Assembly (NCBI RefSeq): GCF_001642475.1
Contig: NW_019173936.1
Location: forward strand, 496,001-560,000
DNA: 64,000 nucleotides
Direction: 5' to 3'
From: Fonsecaea monophora
Lineage: Eukaryota; Ascomycota; Eurotiomycetes; Chaetothyriales; Herpotrichiellaceae
Below, in pieces: positions 32,087 through 42,237 of the stretch. Both the position numbers and the translations under genes were made by a program. Below the pieces are notes generated by a model. That model was not told where the DNA came from, did not search any database, and saw nothing but the letters and a program-made list of their open reading frames with translations. Each line of letters begins with the position of its first letter. Position 1 is the stretch's first letter.

Positions 32087-33933
32087 CTGGCGGGCACAAC
32101 CGATAGGAGAACCTCCTCGGGAGGCTTTCTCAATCGCGTCTTTGGAGGCAAGAAGGAGAAGGATACAGATTCGGAGAGCACACCCTCTCGAATAAGTACT
32201 GATAGCAACCACAATGGCACTACTTCCCCCGGTGGCAGCATTACAGTTAAGACTAACGACTTGAGCCCCAAGTCCGAGACTCGAAAGCCCGCAGACGAAG
32301 CCGCCGTTGCTTCGCCTTCTGCCGACTCCAAGAAGCGGAGGAGTAGCAGCGCCAAAGCTAAGGAGATCTTTACCCAGGCCAAAAATTCATTAATACACGG
32401 CGACAAGGACGGACCGCAAACACCGATGCAGAGACTATCCAAGACCGATGCCGCGCTCAGCGTGCCTCAAGGCTCGCTGAATAACTCGGCCGGCGAGTCG
32501 CAGCCTACACCAAATTCATCCTTCTTAGTTGGTGTGACCGAAGACAAGAACAAGAAATGTCGTCGTACCATGGAAGACACTCATTCATATCTTTACAACT
32601 TTCTCGGTACGCCGGCGCCGGTTCTCTCTTCCGACAGCTCATTATCCAAGAAAAGTTCCCGAGAAGATCGGAACAGTCTCAGCACCATCGCGTCCAATCC
32701 TGCCCAGCATGTGGTGGAGACCGACAATGGCTACTTTGCCATTTTTGACGGGCATGCGGGCACCTTTGCTGCCGAGTGGTGTGGGAAGAAACTGCATGTC
32801 ATCCTGGAAGAATTGATGCGCAAGTACCCCAACACACCCGTCCCAGAATTGCTTGATCAGACATATACCACCGCCGACAACCAATTGGAAAGGTTGCCAC
32901 TCAAAAACAGTGGGTGTACTGCGATCACGGCAGTGCTACGCTGGGAAGACCGCGTTCCCACCAACCACTCTGCGACGGGGTCTCAGGCTATCGCATCCTT
33001 GGCCGCGGCCGCAGCCAAAGAAGCAGAGAAGAATGAGAAAAACAACGAGTCATCGAAAGACGGAAAAGACTCGACGCCTCGGTCGAATTCAACGGCTGAA
33101 GCGGCGGCGGCAGCGATTCAGGAAGCGAAACAAAAGGCTACGCGACAGAGGGTGCTGTACACCGCTAATGTTGGTGACGCCCGGATCGTCTTGTGCCGCA
33201 ACGGGAAGGCACTCCGTTTGTCGTACGATCACAAGGGGATGGACGAAAACGAGGGACGAAGGATATCGAAAGCCGGAGGGTTGATATTGAACAACCGGGT
33301 GAATGGAGTGCTAGCGGTGACGCGAGCATTGGGCGACTCATATCTAAAAGACTTGGTAACCGGACATCCTTATACGACCGAGACCGTGATTCAACCTGAC
33401 CAAGACGAGTTTTTGATCTTGGCCTGTGATGGAGTAAGTTCATGATACAAACCAATTGCCCACCTGTGGCATGTCATACTGATGCGCAATAGTTATGGGA
33501 TGTCTGCTCAGATCAGGAAGCGGTAGACTTGGTTCGCAACGTCCACGACCCTCAAGCTGCGTCCAAAATGTTGGTGGACCATGCGTTAGCCCGTTTCTCG
33601 ACCGACAACCTGTCTGTCATGGTGGTGCGCTTCGATCCGCAAAAGCTTCAGCAGAACACCAAGATGGACATTGGAGTAGAGACAGAAACAACCAAGGACA
33701 AACTTGCGATCAGTGAGGTGGAAATGCTCGTGGGAGAAGCACGTCGGCACTCTCTGGCCCAAGAAGGGCAAGTTTCCGACCAGGACTCGGAAGAATTGAG
33801 GCAGAGCGTGATCCAGGAACAGGATGAAGAAGACCAGGAGACCGGGCCAGAGTACACGCCGGAGGGACAGACTGAAGCTGAGAAGATCTTGTCGGAGAAG
33901 AAAGCGGAGCAGGAGAAGCCCAGTGAAGGTTGA
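32087..33933 (+). CDS. Ptc1-type protein phosphatase 2C (start codon unresolved)
   Basis: Exons run from about 32087 to 33433 and 33493 to 33933, with an intron at 33434..33492. PP2C metal-site motifs are intact: RRTMEDTH, YFAIFDGHAG, NSGCTAITAVL, ANVGDARIVLCR, DHKGMDENEGRRI, ACDGLWDV (made by splicing) and TDNLSVMVVRF. An Ala/Lys/Ser-rich insertion of about 60 residues sits after the first beta strands. The basic, Ser-rich N-terminal ~100 residues (KKRRSSSAKAKEIFTQAKNSL) look coding. The frame is open from 32048, but its first in-frame ATG is 32425, inside that region. Candidate starts are a CTG at 32087 with A at -3 and G at +4, or an upstream exon spliced at the pyrimidine-rich CAG-like acceptor ending at 32086. 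Yeast Ptc1 dephosphorylates Hog1 and acts in organelle inheritance. Confidence 0.85.
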
Positions 33934-35699
33934 GTTGATGTTGGGTGCTGTCTGGGGTAAATCTACGGAAGGAGAAGATGACTTGTCTGGCACGAGATGG
34001 TGGGCCAACGCACGCACAGAAGGCGATGATGCACCACTCACCGCTGCCGAGATGGAGAGTCTACACCAAATAACCCCGTGTTATTGAGACGGATATCAAA
34101 CCTTGACTGGTCCACCCCATCCTGATCTGTGGTCGGTCTTGGATAGACCAAGCCTTGATCGGAGATGAGTAACAATCTGAGACGATTGAAGCACTTTCAG
34201 GATGCATTTCCATGTTACCGGAGAAAGGGCGCGACCAGCAGACCAACAGTGGAGAGATTCAGCAGCGGAGTTTTCGAAAACGGCAGATGAGGCACAGCAA
34301 GCATAGTGAGATTTTGTTCTTAAACTCTTTTCTCAGATCAGAGAAGGGCTTGACTGAGTGCTTGACCGGTGTCTGGTGGGAAGACTCTGAGAAGCTCTGT
34401 GCTTGAATGATAAATTTTGTTTTTGATCCAAAGGACGTTCTTGAGTATTCTTTTCTCTTCGTTAATACCACCGTGAACCAGTAAGTGGGACGGTCGAGGT
34501 TGAGACAAGGCTGGATGGGAATAATCAAAAACGGGTACTAGAGGTGTCCGGGCTAATGGAGGCGGGGACAAGGGATTGGTCCTTTTGGTACGGGACAATC
34601 TGGTTCAGCGTGAAGTGTGCTAGTTAGGAGTGTCTTGTATCCACCTCTTTCTGGGCTATCGCCTCTGATCCCATTCAGCCGAGTTTGGCGCATGGATAGA
34701 CGGGCAGAGACAGGTTGACTTATTAACGGGCGGCAACGGAGACTCCGTATTATGTAAGGGCGTTCTCAACTGGAAGACTGCCTCATGGTCAGTATGATCC
34801 ATGGGGCCGGATGGGAGCAAGGATGCAGGAGGTAGAGCGGAGCGGAGGCCGAAGAAGTCACCGAAGTGATCGAATATGGGATAACGTGGGGGCGTGGACT
34901 TGGAAGTAATTAGTTGGAAAAGGTATCCCATCATCAGTATGCATGTACCGAGTACTTGGTACGTCAACGAGGGCGAGGGAGAAAGGATGAACAAGGCGAG
35001 TGATTGTGTGGTCCAGTCACGGATCTGCGGAACAGTTTCTGGACTAGGTACGATACCCAGTGTTGCCAATCGTCGGGAGCCAAAGTGTTATTACAGGCTT
35101 GGTACCGGGTGCTCGTCCAGGTCAACTCGGTAGTAGCCCTAAATTGCCAGAAAACGTTAGTGGAGAATGCCATTCTGCCCTCTTAGGGGGTCTTACTCGT
35201 TCTAGTCCTGGTCTGTACCGCAGGCCCGTGCACCAGGTACTTCCTAGTAGGTATTACCTTGCCTGAGGAAGGACAATCTAGCCGCTTATCATCATCTTCA
35301 GCTCCAAAGCTTCCCTCCTCAAAGTACGAGGTACACGAGTATGAGTAAAACAAGAATGTCCTACGACCCACTCCAACCCCAAAAGGCTACCATGGAGCTC
35401 CTTTGTAATACGGTCCTAGTTCAAAAAGTAGCGATCTACCTGTATGACTCCAATCGCCTCAGACCCTGACGTCCTCTGAACTTTTTCCCTTTTCTCCAAA
35501 AATATTAATCTCTGGCCTCTCGAAGCTGGTTCCTCTGCAACTTTCGCTCAACATCCACCCTCAGCGTTTACCCATTCTTCAAATTCTCCCTCGATCCTCT
35601 TCTTTCTTTTCTCTCCTTGTCTTCGTCTGATCTCCTCATGGGCTTCGTGATCTTTCCTTAGCCCTTCTCCTCCAACCCGTCTCGACCGCTGCGACCGCC
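33934..35699. other. Intergenic region between PP2C and NADH dehydrogenase genes
   Basis: About 1.77 kb. The first few hundred bases are likely PP2C 3' sequence. From about 35460 to the next start codon the sequence is C/T-rich, like a fungal leader. One 137-codon minus-strand frame at 34656-35069 has no recognisable features and is not called. Confidence 0.5.
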
Positions 35700-37586
35700 A
35701 TGGCGAGCAAACTTCCACTGCGCATGATGCCCAGCTCTCCAATGGCGTCACTCAGGCCTTGGTCAATGCGAGCTTTCTCAACATGTCGCCGTTCAACTCT
35801 CTCGCTTCCAGTCGCCTCCAGATCGTCCTCCCTGGTATCCAGGCCACTGATTCAGCAAACCTTCCGTCGTAACTACGCCGACGCTCCCCAAGTCCAGCTG
35901 TCTCCAGAACCCAAACCGAAGAGGCGCTTCCGATTCTTCCTCTGGACCTGGCGCTTGACCTATCTTTCCGTGCTTGCCGCCCTGGGATACACTGCTTATC
36001 AGGTCTATGAGGGTCGCAATCCAAAAGAGCAGGCTGATCCCGATCCAAGCAAAAAGACGCTCGTTATCCTCGGTGCGCAAGCTTCCTCCCACAGAAGCTG
36101 GTCCTGAATGCTGACATGGTCTAGGTACTGGTTGGGGTTCCGTCTCCTTGCTTAAAAACCTTGACACGGAGAACTACAATGTCGTCGTCGTCTCGCCCCG
36201 GAACTACTTCCTCTTCACTCCTCTGCTACCCTCGTGTACCACGGGCACCATTGAGCACCGATCCATTATGGAACCCATCCGGAACATCCTCCGTCACAAG
36301 AAGGCAAAGGTTAAGTACTACGAAGCTGAATGCACAAAGATCGACTACGAGAAGAGGATCGTCTATGCTAAGGATGACTCGGAAATCAAGGGTGACACCA
36401 TGGAGACCGAGATTCCCTTCGACCTGCTTGTCGTGGGTGTCGGAGCAGAAAATGCCACATTTGGAATCCCTGGTGTTCGTGAGCATGCCTGTTTTTTGAA
36501 GGAAGTTGGTGATGCTCAAAAGATCCGCAAACAAATCATGGATTGTGTCGAAACGGCTACTTTCAAGGATCAAAGCCCCGAAGAAGTCAAGCGTCTTCTC
36601 CACATGGTGGTCGTCGGTGGTGGTCCAACTGGTGTCGAATTTGCTGGTGAGCTGCAGGATTTCTTCATGGAAGACTTGCAGAAATGGGTTCCTCAAATCA
36701 AGGACGATTTCCATGTCACTTTGGTCGAAGCTCTGCCTAATGTGCTTCCTATGTTCAGCAAGCAACTCATCGAGTACACGGAATCTTCGTTCAAGGAAGA
36801 GCACATCCAGATTCGCACAAAGACCATGGTCAAGAATGTGACCGACAAATACATTGAAGCCGAAGTCCAGAACCCCGACGGTTCGAAAGCGCTTGAGAAA
36901 ATTCCCTACGGACTGCTCGTCTGGGCTACTGGTAATGCTCTCCGTCCCGTGGTCAAGGATCTCATGTCCCAGATCCCAGCTCAGGCGAAAGCTCGCCGTG
37001 GCCTCGAAGTCAACGAATACCTTGTTGTCAATGGCACCGAAAACATCTGGGCAGTTGGCGACTGCGCCGTGGCCAACTATGCACCCACTGCTCAAGTCGC
37101 TGCCCAAGAGGGAGCTTTCCTGGCTCGTTTGTTTAACACCATGGCTAAGACAGACGCTATCGAGGCCGAACTGCGCGACTTGTCCTCCAAGCAGGCTACT
37201 GCGAACCCCGAGCAGCGCAAGGTCATCCTGGAGGAGATCAACGAGCGCCAGCGCCAGCTCCGTCGCATCAAGCAGATCGGGCCATTCAGCTATTCGCATC
37301 AAGGATCGCTTGCGTACATTGGTGCTGAGAAAGCAGTTGCCGATGTGTCTTGGTTCAGCGGAAATATTGCCAGTGGAGGTACCATGACGTACCTATTCTG
37401 GAAGAGCGCTTACCTGAGCATGTGCTTTAGCAGTGAGTATTATCCCATTACCATTTCCCTAACCATCCTTGCTGCATCTGTGGGGGTTTGGCTGACATCT
37501 GTGACTTGCCAGCGCGCAACCGCATCCTAGTCTTCTTTGACTGGGCCAAAGCCAAATTCTTCGGCAGAGACGTGTCGAGAGAGTAG
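35700..37586 (+). CDS. Alternative (type II) NADH:ubiquinone oxidoreductase, mitochondrial
   Basis: Three exons: 35700..36072, 36125..37432 and 37513..37586, with introns at 36073..36124 and 37433..37512; the product is 584 aa. A strong Arg/Ser-rich presequence is followed by a hydrophobic helix (RLTYLSVLAALGYTAYQVYEG). The FAD-binding dinucleotide fold starts at VILGTGWGSVSLLKNLD, completed by the first splice near residue 122. The NADH fold is at VVGGGPTGVEFAGEL, around residues 284-300. WAVGDCAV and a C-terminal membrane-anchoring end (RNRILVFFDWAKAKFFGRD, made by the last splice) complete the family signature. The enzyme passes electrons from NADH to ubiquinone without pumping protons. 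No EF-hand insertion is seen. The N-terminal helix suggests an external (NDE-type) enzyme, but orientation is inferred. Confidence 0.95.
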
Positions 37587-38216
37587 AGGCAAGACTGGAA
37601 ACGTTCAATGGCACGTAACCTAAGGAGCCATATATGCGCTTCCGCGAAGCAGCAATGAATCAACACAAGCCCTCGACACCTGACTTTCGGCTTACTAGGC
37701 CTCTGGACGATTGGGTTCTGGCGAGGTATCCACGCTATTCTTCGCAGGGATTGTTTTTGGGGTTCTCTCGGAATGAGCAAAAAAACCCACACACTGTTTG
37801 AACTTATAGATGGCCGCGTTGTTTTGGGGGCCGAGCCCTGCCTGTATGGTTACTTACCCTGTTGTTGTTTTATCGTTTTTACGCTGAGCAAATCCCCATT
37901 TTTGCGCCTCTTAATGTCGGCATGTGTCGGACAAGATCGTCTGGCATCCCGGGCTCTGCATGTGAGATTCATCAAACGATCTAACGCGTCTATTTTTCCA
38001 GCAAAAACCTGCCAGTAGCTAATAATCGCTCGCGTGCTGTTTCTAAACCTACTCGACCTGATGAGAGCCGCATTCGTTCGAGTCGGAGATGCGTTCCTCG
38101 TATAATATTTGCATCTCCTAGTTTCTGTCTGCATCTTTTTTCCAACTCGAGGAGGAAAAATGCCGCCGGAAAGGACATTGGTGTACGAGATATAATACAT
38201 ATGTTCCGCCTTCCCC
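37587..38216. other. Intergenic, convergent 3' ends
   Basis: A 630-base gap between the convergent NADH dehydrogenase and L15 genes. No coding or RNA feature is supported. Confidence 0.6.
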
Positions 38217-39252
38217 TCACCACAACTTATCTCCTTCCTTCCGTTTCGCAGCCCTGCCACTCCTTGCGCTCTCTCTTTTCAGGGCCTTCAGCTCCTCTTC
38301 GCTGATTGGAGGCTTGAAATACAGGCTGGCGCTCTCGCCTTCCTTCACCATATGGCTCAAATAGCCGCGATGTTTCGCGTCCCTATAATATTCCAAGTCT
38401 TTCCGTGAGCTTGGATCTGGTAGTCTGTACTGGAAGCCCATGCCCCTGGCACGATTCTCGGCAGCCTCGGACCCTTCTACAGCCAGGTGAGGGTTGTTCA
38501 GCGCTGAAGGATTCCACCGGAGAGAGAGGAAAGGATGAGTTTGGCTGCTCTTTATACGGCGTATCGATTGCTCGGTGTAGAAGCGTGTTGTCACCGTTCC
38601 ACCCACGGCCTCCACTGCAGCAATGGCAGATTGGGACGCCCTCGAGACAACAATGTGGATGGGTGTTTTGAGCTCTGAAGCCCCGTTGCCGAGAAGTTTC
38701 ACGCCATCCTTGATGCGACCAAGCACGCCGGAGGAGCAGAGTTCTTTCAGTGTGATGGGATGGGAAGGGTCCAGGCGTCCTTGGTCGATCCAGGATTGAA
38801 TCTTGTCCAAATTGATTGGGGACATTTCATTGGCAAATCTGTAGGCCACACGTCAATTCAACTTCACCATTGTGAATGGGGGCAGGGCAGACAGACAAGT
38901 TCTTAAATCCATATTTTCCGTGCACAATGTGTTCGGGTGTTTGACCACCATTGAACCCTTCAGGCACTTTGCTATGCTGTTTCTGCCCATCAGACCCGCG
39001 ACCGGACTTGCCTCCTTTGCCAGAAGCAGGACCTCGTCCGCGACGAATCCTCTTGTTATAGGCCCCGGGCCGATCGGATAGGGAGGTTAGGATTGAGGCA
39101 TATCGGCGTTGCGGAGGCGTTTGGGACTCCGTTTGGAGGAAAGGGAGGAGGAAGGCAGGAATGGAGGAGCTTGTATTTGCTAATTTTATATTGACGGCAT
39201 CCGGGTGCAGTGCCGTCGATGGCGAGAGCCGCAGGGGTAGTCGAGGCGGCAT
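38217..39252 (-). CDS. Mitochondrial large-subunit ribosomal protein bL15m (uL15 family)
   Basis: Two exons: 38897..39252 and 38217..38838, with an intron at 38839..38896; the product is 325 aa. The ATG at 39252 gives a presequence rich in Arg/Leu (MPPRLPLRLSPS); the frame extends 10 codons upstream to another ATG. The L15 signature is present: RRGRGPASGKGGKSGRGSDGQ, then GFNGGQTP and, across the splice, KYGFKNLFANEMSPINLDKIQ. PITLKELCSSGVLGRIKDGVKLLG belongs to the L15 core. A ~120-residue C-terminal extension is typical of fungal mitochondrial L15 (yeast Mrpl10). It is a structural component near the peptidyl-transferase region of the mitoribosome. The intron donor is GTCTGT, weaker than most here. 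Confidence 0.92.
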
Positions 39253-39730
39253 TGTCTGGTCGGAGTGAACTGGTCTTTCCAAGATCTTTCATGCTCTGCG
39301 GCCGGAGTGAAAGCTCTAGCATTGACTGCTGAGGCATAGTTGCCCTTTACGGCCGCCAAGCGCTAGATGCCAAGACTCGGACATTTCCCCTGTTGCGATT
39401 CAAGTGGAGCAATGGATTCAGTGAGAGGTCTGAAATGGCGCATGATTTCTCACAGTTGTTATGAGAGAGGAACTCTTGACGAATAACTTCATATTTGGGA
39501 AGAAGAATACAAAGTTGCCAATGTCATGACCCTTGCTCGGCTCAGCCTTGCTCAGCCTCGCCGTGTGACGGAACTGGCGTAGACGAAAAAGTAGCTTTAC
39601 GTTGACGAGGGGGGAATGGCCAGATCAGAGTATCGCATATGTCATACTTTACATGAGAGCAAGATTCATATCAGACTGCTACTTGCTCCTCGACCTAGGT
39701 CGCTCATCAGAGACTCGAGCTTACTCCTCT
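39253..39730. other. Intergenic: bL15m promoter and downstream region of the fusion gene
   Basis: A 478-base gap between two minus-strand genes. No coding frame is supported. Confidence 0.5.
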
Positions 39731-41713
39731 TCACTCGTTGATGTTCCACTCCAGCCAACCAACACCTTTACGACCATCGTTAGTGGTGATTGTAGCCCAA
39801 GAGCGTGGAAATTTGGCAACTCGCCCGTCTTTCGCCATGAGACAGAGAGGAGCATGTCCGACAGGTTTCACATAGAAGGTGAGTGGCAGAGGAGCCATTG
39901 TGATGGTCGTTGACACGCCCAAGCCGTTGGCTGCCATCTCAGCTGCTGCTTTGACATCATTCATTTCGACCAGGGGCTCTCCTTCTTTCTGGACATACCC
40001 TACACCAAGGTGGGGATAGTCTCCTCCTCGAGCTTTGGCATGCACGAGGTGGCTGTGAGTACCGTCGTCAAGGTGGAATGCAGTCCACACCCAGTCGGCG
40101 GCCCACCAGTCTCGAGGACCCCAGGAATGGTCCCGCTGGCCTCTAGCCTTGGTGAAGGTGAATGAATGGTCGTCCCACGAGAACGTGCCAGTGACCTTGC
40201 AGGGGATCTCATATCTGGTGGCTCGGCGCCACTGATATGGCTGTCCGTCGGTTTCGAAGAGGAGATCCATCTGGACATCAACGGGTCGCCCGGCGCCACC
40301 CTGCAAGATTGCCGCCGGGTCGTCGAATGCCACTCCTTTCCCCTTCACAGTGGTGCGATATTTTAGGAGAGGCACTTCGGCTTCATGGGTGGCCGTGTAT
40401 TCTCCACCATGAACAACCAGGTCCTTTGCTGGATGCGGTGCTTCGAAGTCGATGACTCCTACTGTGGGTATGTGAGGCCCACAGATCAACGCGTGGTACC
40501 ACGAGCCGCTTTGGTTTGGAATGACCCCGAGTCTCACCCACACTCCGACTTGCTGGTCTATGTCAACCACGTCGAAATACCAGCTCTCGTTGTGAAGGGG
40601 ATGGTCACTGAACGGATGCATCTCTTCGTCCAACTCTTTCGGCTCTAGATGGGGGACAGGAACCGGTGGTGGCAGCACCTCAAGCGCCTTTGTATCGACG
40701 ACGTGTTCACAGCTCCGTTCGAACATGGTCAGGAACAGATCGTCTCCTCGAGTTGTCCTCTCAACCAGACTGGCCGCCGTGATGGCTTGACGCATTCCTG
40801 TAAAGCTGTGCATCCGGACCCCCGCCTTGCATTCATGGATACTGATCGGGTACGGGGAACTTGCAGAGAGCGCCTCATGATATATCTTCAACAGCCCCTC
40901 TCCGTGCTCACGGCGAAACTCGGGCGTTACGGCTAGGCCTAAGAAGTACGATGGGTCGTGAAGGATAGGTCCCCAATAGCACGTCTGCCAGTCCACCAGG
41001 GTCAACGGCATGCCTCCGCTGTCTCCGAACAGGATATTGTCGAGTCGGTAGTCTCCATGGACGAGCCCCCTTGGGGCGGAAGAGGCATCCAGGCCGGCAT
41101 GGTACACCTCGAAGCTGTCGATGAATTTCTGGCCGATTTCGCGGTGTTCTGGCTTGATGCGATCTCCGTATCGCTCCTTAAACCGTTTCCAATACTCGAC
41201 CATATTCTCGGTCGGCGCCCATGGTCTTGTCCTCCTCATCCAGCCGTGCTTCTCCACAGACACATGGTTCAAGATCAACCCGTGGAGTCTTCCCAGCTCC
41301 GACATGGCCAAGCTGGCCTCCTCAAGCGTTGCTCCGCTGATGTCGCTGCCCACTCTCCCAGCATTGTCACTCATCAGGATGACAAACTCCCCGGACTCTT
41401 CGTCCCTTTCTACCCGATAAACAGTCGGGATGGGCCCCGTCGTCATCAGCGGGGCCACCTCTTGGTAGAACCGGACTTCTCGCTGGTACAGACCAGAACT
41501 GAGCCCGAAAGCCTTGCAGTCCGCGTCGAGGGATGCCATTTTCGCCACCACCGAAGCCGGTCCTGCTCGTGTCTTTACGCCATACTCGAGCTCGATGCGA
41601 TATACCTCGCCGATCTGGCCAGTTCCGATCCGGACAGGCCTGGCCCCGACCACGTCGAAGCCCAGGGCCTTTGAGAGCCACTTTGGCGAGAGTTCGAACT
41701 GTGCGGCAACCAT
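39731..41713 (-). CDS. Fusion of an APH-like small-molecule kinase with a lipocalin-like (DUF7064/7065-type) domain
   Basis: Single exon, 660 aa. Residues ~1-345 form an aminoglycoside-phosphotransferase/choline-kinase-like fold. The Gly loop is GTGQIGEVYRIEL (residues 30-42). The ATP-side Lys is in VVAKM. The catalytic loop is HGDYRLDN (219-226) and the metal site LVDWQ (239-243). Residues ~360-660 match the beta-rich domain seen in actinobacterial proteins next to such kinases, with the hallmark GQRDHSWGPRDWW (525-537) also recalling CrtC/AttH lipocalin-type proteins. All catalytic kinase residues look intact, so activity on a small hydroxylated substrate is likely, but the substrate is unknown. 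The gene has no intron, unlike its seven-exon P450 neighbour 524 bases away on the same strand. Pfam names are from memory. Confidence 0.75.
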   Translation of the reverse strand: MVAAQFELSPKWLSKALGFDVVGARPVRIGTGQIGEVYRIELEYGVKTRAGPASVVAKMASLDADCKAFGLSSGLYQREVRFYQEVAPLMTTGPIPTVYRVERDEESGEFVILMSDNAGRVGSDISGATLEEASLAMSELGRLHGLILNHVSVEKHGWMRRTRPWAPTENMVEYWKRFKERYGDRIKPEHREIGQKFIDSFEVYHAGLDASSAPRGLVHGDYRLDNILFGDSGGMPLTLVDWQTCYWGPILHDPSYFLGLAVTPEFRREHGEGLLKIYHEALSASSPYPISIHECKAGVRMHSFTGMRQAITAASLVERTTRGDDLFLTMFERSCEHVVDTKALEVLPPPVPVPHLEPKELDEEMHPFSDHPLHNESWYFDVVDIDQQVGVWVRLGVIPNQSGSWYHALICGPHIPTVGVIDFEAPHPAKDLVVHGGEYTATHEAEVPLLKYRTTVKGKGVAFDDPAAILQGGAGRPVDVQMDLLFETDGQPYQWRRATRYEIPCKVTGTFSWDDHSFTFTKARGQRDHSWGPRDWWAADWVWTAFHLDDGTHSHLVHAKARGGDYPHLGVGYVQKEGEPLVEMNDVKAAAEMAANGLGVSTTITMAPLPLTFYVKPVGHAPLCLMAKDGRVAKFPRSWATITTNDGRKGVGWLEWNINE

Positions 41714-42237
41714 GACTGCGAGAACAAAGGTCCCTATCCGGTGCCACCTCGAAAGAGGATTCTCGGTAACTTTTACATATCGCTCGCTCCCACGCGAATC
41801 TAACCCCGGAGTCAGGCGGGGTCGCGGTTACGACGTTGCAAAGCGCTCGATTCCATCACCCATGCATGGGAGTTTGCGGGGTTCCAATGCACAATATCAC
41901 CAGCTACCGAGGCCGAGGCACGTACCCTATTAGACAGGCAGCCCATTGTCAGGGATTGAGAGCAGGTCTATTCTGGGGCGTCTCTGACTGAGACATGTTG
42001 ACTCGGGAAAAGTGGGTTGGAAGTGCTATTGGTATGCGTACATGCGTAAAAGGCTCTGAACCCGTGACGCTGTGAGTCAATCCCCTTGACGCGGTTGACA
42101 GGGGATTGGTGCATCATACTGTTATTTACACTCAAGAGTGGTTAAGCATAATATATGGCAGAGCCAGTGCAAATTCATCGAGGCCAACCCTTCACAATAC
42201 ACGTGATTGTAGTACTATTTCCCAGACCTGAGAAGTC
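41714..42237. other. Spacer between the fusion gene and the P450 gene
   Basis: These 524 bases hold the fusion-gene promoter and the P450 3' end. No other frame is supported. Confidence 0.5.

Noticed and set aside
34656..35069. 137-codon minus-strand frame between PP2C and NADH dehydrogenase genes
   Set aside because: No domain, signal or conserved-looking block; length alone is not enough in GC-balanced DNA.
36226..37302. 358-codon minus-strand frame opposite the NADH dehydrogenase gene
   Set aside because: It lies entirely antisense to a well-supported coding exon and its translation has no family features.
40958..41674. 238-codon plus-strand frame opposite the kinase fusion
   Set aside because: Antisense to the intact kinase domain; no recognisable motif.
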